A stretch of DNA of 49,237 nucleotides from the NCBI GenBank assembly GCA_003163855.1, contig PLRJ01000060.1, forward strand, positions 24,022 through 73,258, given 5' to 3'. Origin of the DNA: Bryobacterales bacterium (GTDB lineage Bacteria > Acidobacteriota > Terriglobia > Bryobacterales > Bryobacteraceae). Shown one piece after another: positions 8,080 to 15,806 of this stretch. The number at the start of each line of letters is the position of its first letter. Position 1 is the stretch's first letter. Position numbers and translations under genes: made by a program. Below the pieces are notes generated by a model. That model saw only the letters and a list, made by a program, of their open reading frames with translations, did not search any database and was not told where the DNA came from.

Positions 8080-9312
8080 GTGCCGACTTTAGCCTTGAGA
8101 CGAACCACCGGATTGCTGAGCGGCGTTCTTCTGCTGGCATTAGGCGCGCTGGGCATGTGGATCAGCAAGTCTTCCTATAACAGCGGCGCAGTTCAAGCCT
8201 TCTGCCGGGCCTGGTACTGTCCGGATGAATTTTCTGTTGAGCGAATCTTTCAACTCAGCCAAAAAGCCGCGCTGGGCGACCCCGCCGGACAACTTCGCGA
8301 TTTTCAGCGAGCTTTAGCGGCGGACAGCGCGTCGGCTTATCGCTGGGCCGATGTAGGCGATTCGGAATTCAACCTTCACGACCTGACAAGAGCACAGTAC
8401 GCTTATCGGCAGGCGCTTGCCAACGGCCCTCGTAGTCTCGTGATCCTGCAGCGGGCTGCCAATTTCTTCTTTGAAGCCGGCCTCCCAGTAGAGGCGACGA
8501 TGCAACTCAGAAAAATATTGAGCGATCCCGCGCTGTCCGATTCTTACGACACGGTTTTCCTCACGTACAGCCGCCTCGGTTTGCCGCTAAGCCAGATCTT
8601 GAGCGAAGGAATTCCGCCGCAAACGAAGGCGGGTGCGCGTTTTCTGCGGTTCTGGATCAACCGCGGCAAAGAGCCGGAAGCCAGAGAAACGTGGGACTGG
8701 CTGCGGCGTGAGGGAAACGTAGACGATAGCGATGCCGGCAGCTATGTGAACTTCTTACTCGGTCAGCACGAACCAGCAATTGCGCAGGCTGCCTGGCAAA
8801 GCTACACGCAAGGGGAGATGCCCACTTATTGCAAGACAAACTGGGTTTTTAACGGCGGTTTTGAAGCGCCCTTCAGAAAACCATCAGAACTGGATTGGAC
8901 GATTGTGCCGAGACCTGAGGTAAACGTTGAACGGGTTAAAACAGAACGGGTTGACGGATCGTGGGCCTTACAGTTGAGGTTCCATGCTTTGCAGAACGTG
9001 GGTTATCGCGAGACTTACCAGATGGTTGTTCTAACACCCGGCACATGGCATTTCTCAGCCAGGATTAAGACGCAATCGATTACGACGGACCAGGGGCCAC
9101 ATTTTCATTTGGCGAGCATAGAAGGGAAAAAGGTTGACGTCTGGACTGAACCTGAAAAGGGCAGTGCCGACTGGCATAGAGTGGAGGCTTCGTTTCTGGT
9201 TGGCCCGGCGACACAAGCTATCCGCATGGAGGTACTACGCTCACCCTCCATGCAGTTCGACAACAAGATAAGCGGAACGATGTGGATCGACGATGTTACG
9301 CTAAGCCACTAG
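8080..9312 (+). CDS. Membrane-anchored TPR protein with C-terminal carbohydrate-binding-like domain
   Basis: This 410-residue protein has no firm family name. Residues about 10-30 form a transmembrane anchor (GLLSGVLLLALGALGMWI). Residues about 65-150 contain TPR-like helical pairs (SAYRWADVGDSEFNLHDLTRAQYAYRQAL). The last 140 residues look like a jelly-roll CBM4/9-type module: FNGGFEAPF opening, GSWALQLRF, GTWHFSARIKTQ, a Trp-rich strand, and a terminal MWIDDVTL. Starts with GTG 24 bp after cobA. Its stop codon overlaps that of the convergent FecR-like gene. With the nearby O-antigen ligase this suggests a role in exopolysaccharide assembly or surface display; this is inference from context. 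Confidence 0.7.
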   Translation: MPTLALRRTTGLLSGVLLLALGALGMWISKSSYNSGAVQAFCRAWYCPDEFSVERIFQLSQKAALGDPAGQLRDFQRALAADSASAYRWADVGDSEFNLHDLTRAQYAYRQALANGPRSLVILQRAANFFFEAGLPVEATMQLRKILSDPALSDSYDTVFLTYSRLGLPLSQILSEGIPPQTKAGARFLRFWINRGKEPEARETWDWLRREGNVDDSDAGSYVNFLLGQHEPAIAQAAWQSYTQGEMPTYCKTNWVFNGGFEAPFRKPSELDWTIVPRPEVNVERVKTERVDGSWALQLRFHALQNVGYRETYQMVVLTPGTWHFSARIKTQSITTDQGPHFHLASIEGKKVDVWTEPEKGSADWHRVEASFLVGPATQAIRMEVLRSPSMQFDNKISGTMWIDDVTLSH

Positions 9313-9869
9313 CGCGGGCTAGCAGCAGCGGGCTGGAGAATGGCATCCGTAGCCAGGCCCAAGCCAGCCAAGGATACTCCGCTTGCGAAGCCGAGGAACA
9401 CAAGTTTACGGAAACTGTTGTTGTTGTTCGGACGTGTGGCGCCGGTTGAAGCCGGTTCGATGGTCGGCGTCGTGTTGCTGCCCGTGTCTTTATCCTTGTC
9501 GGCATCAACGCGCGTAACCAACAGCCTTGAACCCGGTGCAAGCTTGGCTTGCAGGTTGCCTGCCAGGAGAATGACTTCAGGGGCTGACTCCGTGCCGGCG
9601 AGTTTGATTCTCGATTGCGGATCCAATTTCACCGCGCTGCCATCACGGAACGTAAGCAACGCTCCGGCTGTCGTGGTGGAGACCTCATCGTTAGTGATGA
9701 CTGGCCAGGTGGCAACACCCGGACTAGCCAACACAACTCCATCCACCGAAAAAGAATCGCCACTAGTAACTGTGGCGAGCGAACCGGCAGCCGAACACAA
9801 AGAAGCAAAAAGCGCTAAACCAGCGGCGAGCTTCAGTTGCGTAGATACAGGAGTAAGCTTAATAGCCAT
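9309..9869 (-). CDS. FecR-domain-like exported protein with C-terminal membrane segment
   Basis: This 186-residue protein has an N-terminal signal (LAAGLALFASLCSAAG) followed by a FecR-like beta domain: VTSGDSFSVDGVVL, then TTTAGALLTFRDGSAVKLDPQSRIKL and PEVILLAGNLQAKLAPGSRL. A low-complexity Thr/Asn linker (about 125-150) leads to a hydrophobic C-terminal segment (LVFLGFASGVSLAGLGLAT). The pattern DGS.V.L...S.I.L is typical of FecR domains found outside siderophore signalling, often in polysaccharide loci. No sigma factor or TonB receptor is adjacent, so a classical FecR role is unlikely. Its stop overlaps that of the convergent TPR gene. Confidence 0.65.
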   Translation of the reverse strand: MAIKLTPVSTQLKLAAGLALFASLCSAAGSLATVTSGDSFSVDGVVLASPGVATWPVITNDEVSTTTAGALLTFRDGSAVKLDPQSRIKLAGTESAPEVILLAGNLQAKLAPGSRLLVTRVDADKDKDTGSNTTPTIEPASTGATRPNNNNSFRKLVFLGFASGVSLAGLGLATDAILQPAAASPR

Positions 9870-9918
9870 ATTGAATTAGTGTAGCGCATCACGGGGAGCT
9901 AAGGGGGGCCCAAGCAAA

Positions 9919-11250
9919 TTAAGGTTCATCTCCGACGACCGCAAACACCGAGCCGCACCCCATGACCCAGGCCGAGGCTAAAACGTTAGCCGGAACATAT
10001 AGGTTGAAGTCAAACGAACTGTGTACGGCAAGCGCGAACAGGCTGGCGGTGCAACCCACTACCATAATTCGGTGCTGGCGCCCAGATCGCAGAGCGGCTG
10101 AGAAAATCGGCCAGATGACGCCGCCAACGGCGGCCATTAGCGGGAGAAAGCCAATGATGCCGAGCTCAATCAGGTATTGCAGATAGTCGTTATGAGCGAA
10201 ATCGATACGCAGCGAGTTCATGCTTGCCTGGTATTTCAGAAACGTTGGATCGAAACCCATTAAGCCAGTCCCAAACCAGGCGAAAGCCTTGTGCAAGGGA
10301 AGAGATTGGCTCCAGATAAGGAAGCGGCCTTCGGTTTGCGTATCGGTATCGGCAAGCCGTGCCAGGAGGGCTGCCGGGCTGGCAAAAATCAGCACAGCAG
10401 CCAGCCCCAGCAGCAAGGATATGACTACGGCGATGCGGGAAAACGGCGAGGAAAGACGCGGAGACAGGAAGAGGAGGCCCAAAACCAGCAGCGCTAGAAG
10501 GGTGTCCAGGATGCCGGCACGCGACAAGGAGGCGAGGATGGCCAGCAACTGGATGCTGGCAAGTAGCCACACACCCGCTGCAGCCAACATGGGAAGCACA
10601 GAGGGATTTCCGGCATTTCCCGCTGCTAAATAGTGGCGACGCGAGAAAAGAAGCATGCCATACGAGATTGTGATTGGCAGGCAGAGTTCCAGGATGCATA
10701 CGTAATGATCCCGGCCGTTGTACGTTCCGGTCGCCTGGGTGGCGCCCGCACTTACCTGCACCAAGCCGAGCGCGGCCTCGAGAGTGGCTACCGCCAGCAG
10801 GGGAAACAGCACCAGTCCGGGCCGAGCCTTAAAGCGAAACGTGAGTTCGCGCAGCAGGAAGAATGCGGACAGACAGGTCAAGAGAGTCAACAGCCAAAGC
10901 AAGTCGGCGGGCGGATCGACGCTAAGTGGAGCGGACGAGAGCGATCCGCTGACCGGCTGAAGGGCCCGGGCAAGTTCGACGCGAGTGGGGCTAAGAACGG
11001 CGAGCAGAGGCAGCGGCAGAGGAATTAGCTGAAACGCCATATAGAGCACAACTGCCGCTATGGTCCAGCGGAGCCAACTGGGGAGCGGAGGAGCAAGCGT
11101 CTTCCGGCGCCGGCTCCAATAAACAAGCGACGACAGCCCTATCAGGACCATTGCGACGTACCAATCGAAGGGCAGGACACCGGATTTGTTAGTGGCGGCC
11201 CAGGCGAGCGCGATACCTAAGAAGAAAATCGAAGCGTAAGAAGCCATCAT
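9919..11250 (-). CDS. O-antigen ligase/polymerase family membrane protein
   Basis: This polytopic inner-membrane protein (about 443 residues from the chosen start) is of the Wzy/WaaL O-antigen ligase superfamily. It has about 11-12 hydrophobic segments beginning with FFLGIALAWAA. The Wzy_C-type periplasmic loop includes SLPLHKAFAWFGTGLMGFDP and the diagnostic FAHNDYLQYLIELGIIGFLP. The frame extends 35 codons upstream of tandem ATGs, but that extension is hydrophilic and unlike the family, so I start at 11250; no clear ribosome site is seen. It shares direction with the FecR-like gene 49 bp downstream. It joins or polymerises lipid-linked glycans at the periplasmic face; substrate unknown. Confidence 0.85.
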   Translation of the reverse strand: MMASYASIFFLGIALAWAATNKSGVLPFDWYVAMVLIGLSSLVYWSRRRKTLAPPLPSWLRWTIAAVVLYMAFQLIPLPLPLLAVLSPTRVELARALQPVSGSLSSAPLSVDPPADLLWLLTLLTCLSAFFLLRELTFRFKARPGLVLFPLLAVATLEAALGLVQVSAGATQATGTYNGRDHYVCILELCLPITISYGMLLFSRRHYLAAGNAGNPSVLPMLAAAGVWLLASIQLLAILASLSRAGILDTLLALLVLGLLFLSPRLSSPFSRIAVVISLLLGLAAVLIFASPAALLARLADTDTQTEGRFLIWSQSLPLHKAFAWFGTGLMGFDPTFLKYQASMNSLRIDFAHNDYLQYLIELGIIGFLPLMAAVGGVIWPIFSAALRSGRQHRIMVVGCTASLFALAVHSSFDFNLYVPANVLASAWVMGCGSVFAVVGDEP

Positions 11251-11376
11251 TTGAGCGCGACATGAACAGTATCGGCTATCGGCATAGCAAGTGAGTAAGC
11301 GCGCCTTTCGCCTATTGGCATTACGAAGGTTTGCTGAAGCGAGGTGGGACTGCAAGCAGCGTGCGAACGTTGCGGG

Positions 11377-11577
11377 CTAATCAAGCATCCGGCTGAACAC
11401 CGCCATCACAGAGAACAGGAAGAACAGAGTGTTGTTATTCCAGCATACAAACGCCGACAGCAGGCATAGCATGGCTAGCTGTGATTTGGGATCTAGAGAC
11501 CAATCGAACACGGTATTTCCATAGTGCCTCAAAGCCGCAGCTCCTCGCAATTGTTCGCGCGAAAAAAATCGGGTCAA
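11377..11577 (-). CDS. Possible small membrane protein (weak)
   Basis: A 66-codon frame starting at TTG lies in the 11251-11685 interval, upstream of the O-antigen ligase gene. Its C-terminal half has two short hydrophobic stretches (LAMLCLLSAFVCW and TLFFLFSVMAVFSRM). There is no ribosome site and no recognisable family. It could be a small gene, the remnant of a larger membrane protein, or chance. Nothing else was found in this interval. Confidence 0.22.
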   Translation of the reverse strand: MTRFFSREQLRGAAALRHYGNTVFDWSLDPKSQLAMLCLLSAFVCWNNNTLFFLFSVMAVFSRMLD

Positions 11578-11685
11578 ACGCGATAACGGCTTGGTGGCAA
11601 AGTGACTGCCGAGTGCGGATGGGGCGCCGAAGGCGACGTCGCAGGTGGGAGCCCATTTTGCCCAAATTGCTGCCCTGCACGGTCG

Positions 11686-12174
11686 TTAAAGCGCTGAGAA
11701 GCCGGTTTTCAATTTTGTATAAGTATCAACTAAAAGCTCTGGGATGATGCGGGTCTGGCCGATACTGGTCATGAAATTGGCGTCGCCTTTCCAGCGCGGC
11801 AGGGCGTGCAGATGAAGATGCTGCTCAATGCCGGCGCCGGCGGCCTCGCCTAAATTCAAGCCGATGTTCAGGCCATCGGGATTGTAGGCTTGCTGAATGA
11901 CTGCTTCGGCACGACGCGCAAGATGCATCATCTCCAAAGCCGTTTCTTCCGCTATCTCCTGCAAACGCGCCGCATGCTGAAAGGGCGCGATCATCAAATG
12001 CCCTGTCGTATAGGGGTAGCGGTTCAACATAATGAAACTGAAATTTGCCCGAAGGATAACCAGATTTTCCTCGTCGTTACCATGAGCGGAACCGGCGCGG
12101 CAAAAAACGCAAAGACCTACATCCTTCTTCGATTTCATGTACGTGGAACGCCACGGCGTCCACAGGTGTTCCAT
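11686..12174 (-). CDS. HIT family nucleotide hydrolase/transferase
   Basis: This 162-residue histidine-triad protein carries the triad in GIEQHLHLHALPRW (H119, H121, H123), which binds the alpha-phosphate of a nucleotide substrate. The N-terminal WTPWR and CVFC (C22/C25) and the sequence ENLVILRANFSFIMLNRYPYTTGHLMI match the bacterial AP4A-phosphorylase-like branch of HIT proteins. It follows the IHF/HU gene by 18 bp in the same direction and is likely the last gene of the rpsA operon. The precise substrate cannot be told. Confidence 0.9.
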   Translation of the reverse strand: MEHLWTPWRSTYMKSKKDVGLCVFCRAGSAHGNDEENLVILRANFSFIMLNRYPYTTGHLMIAPFQHAARLQEIAEETALEMMHLARRAEAVIQQAYNPDGLNIGLNLGEAAGAGIEQHLHLHALPRWKGDANFMTSIGQTRIIPELLVDTYTKLKTGFSAL

Positions 12175-12192
12175 GGTTTATGCCAGCGGTGC

Positions 12193-12525
12193 CTAGCCGT
12201 GATGGTTCCCGGTCTTCAGCGTCTCGGCCATATTATGTGCGCCGTCACCGGACTGGTTCACCAGGTCGCGCAGTTCTTTGCTGGGCTTGAAAAATGGGAT
12301 GCGTTTGGAGGGAACCTCCACGCGTGACCCGGTCTTGGGATTACGCCCTACGCGTGGCTGCCGCTGGCGCGTACGAAAACTGCCGAAGCCGCGAATTTCT
12401 ATTTTGTCGCCCTTATGCAGGCTGTTGACGATGCTGTCAAAGATGGTTTCTACGATCGTTTCGGAATCTTTCCTGGTCATCTCCACAACCTTAGAAACTT
12501 CCTCAATCAGCTCAGCCTTCGTCAT
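12193..12525 (-). CDS. HU/IHF family DNA-binding protein
   Basis: This 110-residue nucleoid protein starts MTKAELIEEVSKVVEMTRKD and has the signature GDKIEIRGFGSFRTRQRQPRVGRNPKTG with the DNA-intercalating Pro of the beta arm in GRNPKTG. A C-terminal extension of about 18 residues past the usual end (GDGAHNMAETLKTGNHHG) is unusual. It follows rpsA by 5 bp. The rpsA-ihf arrangement, known from Proteobacteria, suggests the IHF-beta-like branch, but I do not assign a symbol. A second HU-family gene lies at 35881-36183. Confidence 0.92.
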   Translation of the reverse strand: MTKAELIEEVSKVVEMTRKDSETIVETIFDSIVNSLHKGDKIEIRGFGSFRTRQRQPRVGRNPKTGSRVEVPSKRIPFFKPSKELRDLVNQSGDGAHNMAETLKTGNHHG

Positions 12526-12530
12526 AACAG

Positions 12531-14273
12531 TTAGGATCTTTCTTCAGGTTTATGTTGTTTGATAGCGTCGCCCACAGTAGTGGTGGCAACTAACGCCTGG
12601 CGATTGTAGTCGCGCAAACGGTTTTGCTCATCGTCTTCGGAAATGGCCTTGATACTCAAGCCGATACGCTTCTGCGCTTCGTTCATCTTAATAATTTTGA
12701 AATCCAGCTCTTCGCCGATAGGCAGCGCGGGCTCGTCGGCGGAGGGTTTGCCGGCACGCTGGCGCGTGTCATCCGCCATTTCACTGCGATGACACAAGCC
12801 TTCCACACCAGGCAGCAGTTCCACAAAGACGCCGAAAGCGGCGGCGCGGCAAACCTTGCCACGAACGATATCGCCCACCTGGCGGGTTTTGAAGAACGTC
12901 TCCCAGGAGTCCGGCTGCAACTGTTTAATGCCGAGCGAGAGACGCCTGTGCGGCGCATCGATGTTGAGGATGACGGCCTGCACAATCTGGCCTTTTTTCA
13001 CCAGTTCGGATGGGTGCTTTATATGGGCGGTCCAGGACATGTCCGAAATGTGAACCAAGCCGTCGATGCCTTCTTCAATTTCAATGAAGGCGCCAAAGTC
13101 GGCGAGTTTGCGGACGCGCCCTTCCACTACCGAACCGATGCTGTACCGATCGGCCACCGTGGTCCAGGGATCAGCTTCCAATTGCTTGATGCCTAACGAT
13201 ATGCGGCGGTCTTTGGCCTCGACTTCGAGCACAACCGCCTCTACCTGGTCGCCGGCTTTGACGACCTTGGCGGGGTGCTTCATGCGCCGGCTCCAGGTCA
13301 TTTCCGAGATGTGGATGAGGCCTTCCACACCCGGCTCCAATTCGACGAAGGCACCGTAGTCGGTGACGCTGACAATGCGGCCAATTACGCGCGCCTGCTT
13401 GGGATAGCGCTGTTCAATGGTAGCCCAGGGATCGGGATGCAGTTGCTTTAAGCCGAGCGAGATCCGTTCCTTCTCGCGATCGTACTTAAGAACCTTGACG
13501 TTGATGGTTTCGCCCACCTGAATCACGGTGGAAGGATGGGTGACATTGCCGTAGCTTAAATCGCTGACATGCAGAAGGCCGTCTATTCCGCCAAGATCGA
13601 TGAAGGCGCCATAGTCAGTAAGGTTCTTGACGACGCCGGAGACGACGGCGCCCTCACTGATGACAGCCAGAGCCTGGCTCTTGCGCGATTCGGCTTCGGC
13701 CTCAAGCAGAACGCGGCGCGAGACCACGGCATTGCCGCGCTTGCGATTGAGCTTCAGTATGCGGACTTCGAGTTCTTTGCCGAGGTAGCCATCCAGGTTG
13801 TGAATGGGACGAATTTCAACTTGGGAGCTTGGCAAGAAAGCGATGATGCCGATATCAACTGCCAGTCCGCCCTTGATCTTGTTCACCACTTTGCCCTTCA
13901 CGGGCGTGCCATCGGCGGTGGCTTTTTCAAGGTCGTCCCAGATGTGAAGGCGATGCGGCCGTTCGTAGGAGAGAAGGATGTAGCCTTCAACCTGGTTGCC
14001 GGTGCGGTCGAACATCACCTCAATGGTGTCGCCCACTTTCACATCGGGCTTGCCATCGACGAGTGGAAACTGTGAGGCGGGAACCAGTCCTTCGGACTTG
14101 CGGCTGATGTCTACTATGACTTCTTTTTCGGAGACACTAAGCACGTGCCCATGCAGCACCTGCCCTTCCTGGTGCGTAACTTGGATGTTGTAGTCGTCAA
14201 GGAAGGCTTGATAGTCATCGGAGTTATCCGCCGTCCCTGGTGTTTCAACATACTCGTCTGATGAACCAGCCAT
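12531..14273 (-). CDS. rpsA: 30S ribosomal protein S1
   Basis: This 580-residue protein has six S1 RNA-binding repeats, which capture mRNA on the 30S subunit. The repeats start near GQVLHGHVLSVSEKEVIVDI, GTPVKGKVVNKIKGGLAVDI, GAVVSGVVKNLTDYGAFIDL, ARVIGRIVSVTDYGAFVEL, GSVVEGRVRKLADFGAFIEI and GDIVRGKVCRAAAFGVFVEL. Repeats 3-5 are canonical; repeat 1 and 2 are divergent, as usual for the ribosome-binding part. The N-terminus has an acidic leader of about 35 residues. The ATG at 14273 is preceded by an A/C-rich tract without a Shine-Dalgarno sequence. A strong promoter lies at 14445-14473. Downstream genes are the HU/IHF and HIT proteins. Confidence 0.96.
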   Translation of the reverse strand: MAGSSDEYVETPGTADNSDDYQAFLDDYNIQVTHQEGQVLHGHVLSVSEKEVIVDISRKSEGLVPASQFPLVDGKPDVKVGDTIEVMFDRTGNQVEGYILLSYERPHRLHIWDDLEKATADGTPVKGKVVNKIKGGLAVDIGIIAFLPSSQVEIRPIHNLDGYLGKELEVRILKLNRKRGNAVVSRRVLLEAEAESRKSQALAVISEGAVVSGVVKNLTDYGAFIDLGGIDGLLHVSDLSYGNVTHPSTVIQVGETINVKVLKYDREKERISLGLKQLHPDPWATIEQRYPKQARVIGRIVSVTDYGAFVELEPGVEGLIHISEMTWSRRMKHPAKVVKAGDQVEAVVLEVEAKDRRISLGIKQLEADPWTTVADRYSIGSVVEGRVRKLADFGAFIEIEEGIDGLVHISDMSWTAHIKHPSELVKKGQIVQAVILNIDAPHRRLSLGIKQLQPDSWETFFKTRQVGDIVRGKVCRAAAFGVFVELLPGVEGLCHRSEMADDTRQRAGKPSADEPALPIGEELDFKIIKMNEAQKRIGLSIKAISEDDEQNRLRDYNRQALVATTTVGDAIKQHKPEERS

Positions 14274-14444
14274 ATGTGTGGTGTGTTGTTAAAAGATAGC
14301 CGCGAGCCGCTTACTTGCTCTGGCATTGATCAAATTAGGGTCTATCCATGGGCTTGATCAACTCCGACCTCGTGCGCAGGCCCGGCGTGGGGACGGCAAA
14401 TTCGGGGTAAGGCTTCAACTCATTGAAAGGGCAATACTTTAGGA

Positions 14445-14473
14445 ACTATAGCCGACACGTTGGGCTATGTCAA
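14445..14473 (-). promoter_or_regulatory. Sigma-70-type promoter of rpsA
   Basis: On the reverse strand a perfect TTGACA (14468-14473) is followed after exactly 17 nt by TATAGT (14445-14450). Transcription would start near 14438, giving rpsA a leader of about 165 nt. The 14274-14592 interval between rpsA and tatA is otherwise non-coding and holds this promoter and the divergent tatA -10. Confidence 0.75.
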
Positions 14474-14542
14474 CTTCAAGCCGGTAAACTTACAGTTGGT
14501 TTGCGGCGTTTTAATAAAGTCTTACGGACCAGTGATTTCGTA

Positions 14543-14548
14543 TATAAT
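14543..14548 (+). promoter_or_regulatory. -10 element for tatA
   Basis: TATAAT lies 45 bp upstream of the tatA start. No good -35 is present at the standard distance (TCTTAC at 14520-14525), so the call rests on the -10 consensus and position. Confidence 0.5.
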
Positions 14549-14592
14549 AGCGAAGTGGGTATTACACCCGCAGGTAGAGCGGAGAGTTCCAA

Positions 14593-14799
14593 ATGATTGA
14601 AGGACTTTTACAGCCAACACACTTGCTGATCATTCTGGTGATCGCACTGTTTGTTTTTGGCCCGAAAAAATTGCCCGAGCTGGGTCAGGGGTTGGGGAAA
14701 GGCATACGTTCCTTTAAGGACAGCATGCGTCAGGCGACCGAAGAGCCCGAAAAGGTTGAGCCGCCACCGCCCGCCAACCACAGCGAAGCCGTTAAGTAA
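14593..14799 (+). CDS. tatA: Sec-independent (Tat) translocase subunit TatA/E
   Basis: This 68-residue protein has an N-terminal membrane helix ([13 protein letters not shown]), the hinge [21 protein letters not shown] forming the amphipathic helix, and an acidic, proline-rich tail. It forms the pore-like component of the twin-arginine pathway, which exports folded proteins. The [10 protein letters not shown] motif is diagnostic. It is monocistronic and ends at a strong terminator; tatBC are not in this window. A Tat-signal protein is encoded at 41652-42833. Confidence 0.95.
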   Translation: MIEGLLQPTHLLIILVIALFVFGPKKLPELGQGLGKGIRSFKDSMRQATEEPEKVEPPPPANHSEAVK

Positions 14800-14832
14800 T
14801 TATTTCGGCTCGATAAATTCGCTAATCTTCTT

Positions 14833-14884
14833 AAAAAAACCCGCATCGTTTTACGTTTTCCGGCGTAAGATATGCGGGTTTTTT
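14833..14884 (+). terminator. Rho-independent terminator of tatA
   Basis: AAAAAAACCCGCAT (14833-14846) pairs with ATGCGGGTTTTTT (14872-14884), with an internal CGTTTTACG/CGTAAG extension. The T run follows on the + strand and the A run allows use from the other side too. Confidence 0.85.
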
Positions 14885-14987
14885 CGTGCCTGGATGACCG
14901 CCTTCGTCAGCTTCAGCAATTTTTGCAACTTCCGGCAAGAATTTCTCGTCGCTGCGCTTCCGCGCTATTCGTTGCCAAACAGTTACG

Positions 14988-15009
14988 CGCTCACCTAGCT
15001 GAGCGTTTT
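14988..15009 (+). terminator. Weak hairpin with T4 tail
   Basis: CGCTCA (14988-14993) and TGAGCG (15000-15005) form a 6-bp stem with a 6-nt loop, followed by TTTT. It sits in the non-coding 14885-15088 stretch between the tatA terminator and the sigma-factor leader. It could end a short transcript or be chance; no gene is evident in that stretch. Confidence 0.3.
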
Positions 15010-15088
15010 CAGCTACTTACCCCTATAGAAATCTTGCGTCAATGCATTGGCCAGTGAACTGCCTAATCAGTAGCGTCGGTGAAGAAAG

Positions 15089-15156
15089 TCGATCGCCGAA
15101 CCGGGTGGCCACGAAGAGCTACCCGCTTACCGAATCGCCAGTAAAACGGTGATCGG
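15089..15156 (+). promoter_or_regulatory. Structured leader upstream of the sigma-factor gene
   Basis: CGATCGCC (15090-15097) can pair over 8 bp with GGTGATCG (15148-15155, one G-T). Inside it, CGGGTGGC (15102-15109) pairs with GAGCTACCCG bases 15118-15125 over 8 bp with one G-T pair and an 8-nt loop CACGAAGA. The nested fold ends about 20 nt before the purine-rich ribosome site (about 15177-15187). It was paired by hand; known riboswitch consensus sequences were not recognised. Confidence 0.4.
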
Positions 15157-15196
15157 GAGAAGACAAAAATACTTCCAGAGGGGTGGGATTAAATTT

Positions 15197-15748
15197 ATGA
15201 CGACTGAAGATTTTGGCAGGGCATATCAAAAAGGATTTAACCTGACAGTTCGTTTCTTGGTATCACGCGGGCTTTCCTATGACGCAGCGCTCGACACAGC
15301 ACAAGCAGCATGGGCCAAAGGCTGGGAACGTCGTGAACAGCTTCGCGATCCCGCATTGGTGTTGACCTGGACCAACAGCATTGCCCTGAATATTCACCGC
15401 ACATTCCTGCGCCGTGAGCCGCAAACACAGACGCTGCCCGACTTGCAAGCTCCGCCGCGCATGAACGTGGCTGCGATAGATGTGAAAAGAATTCTTAACG
15501 AATGCAAGCCCAATGACCGCGTGGTGCTGGAAGGGCACTACATTGAAGGATACAAAGTGCAGGAAATCGCCCGCCAGAATGGCTGGTCGGAAACGGCCGT
15601 ACGTATTCGCCTGCTACGCGCGCGCCGCAGCGTAGAGCGCCGCCTCAGCAAGCCGAAAAATTCGCGCCTGCGCACTTTAGCCGATAAGACGCACAAGGCT
15701 TTGGCCAGTGCCTATTCTGAACAAGGTTACGAAGCGAAAGTCGCGTAA
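15197..15748 (+). CDS. Small sigma-70-like (ECF-type) RNA polymerase sigma factor
   Basis: This 183-residue protein consists of a sigma-2-like region (about 10-75: GLSYDAALDTAQAAWAKGWE, then LVLTWTNSIALNIHRTFLRR) and a sigma-4 helix-turn-helix (about 100-160: LNECKPNDRVVLEGHYIEGY, then KVQEIARQNGWSETAVRIRL). The ATG at 15197 follows AGAGGGGTGGG, an excellent ribosome site; an upstream in-frame GTG would add 16 residues. A basic C-terminal tail of about 30 residues follows. No anti-sigma gene is adjacent, and the gene stands alone between two terminators with a structured leader. The target regulon is unknown. Confidence 0.75.
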   Translation: MTTEDFGRAYQKGFNLTVRFLVSRGLSYDAALDTAQAAWAKGWERREQLRDPALVLTWTNSIALNIHRTFLRREPQTQTLPDLQAPPRMNVAAIDVKRILNECKPNDRVVLEGHYIEGYKVQEIARQNGWSETAVRIRLLRARRSVERRLSKPKNSRLRTLADKTHKALASAYSEQGYEAKVA

Positions 15749-15768
15749 AACGATTGACGAAATATCGC

Positions 15769-15800
15769 AAAAAGGGCGGGTGTTGAACCCGCCCTTTTTT
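15769..15800. terminator. Bidirectional Rho-independent terminator
   Basis: AAAAAGGGCGGGT pairs with ACCCGCCCTTTTTT around a short TTGA loop. T runs occur on both strands, serving the convergent sigma-factor and ndk genes. Confidence 0.9.
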
Positions 15801-15806
15801 GTTGGA

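Noticed and set aside
9309-9869. Classical FecR anti-sigma regulator
   Set aside because: No sigma factor or TonB-dependent receptor is adjacent and the N-terminus is a signal peptide, not a cytosolic anti-sigma domain.
14872-15057. 61-codon forward frame after tatA
   Set aside because: It starts inside the tatA terminator, has no ribosome site and its product resembles no family.
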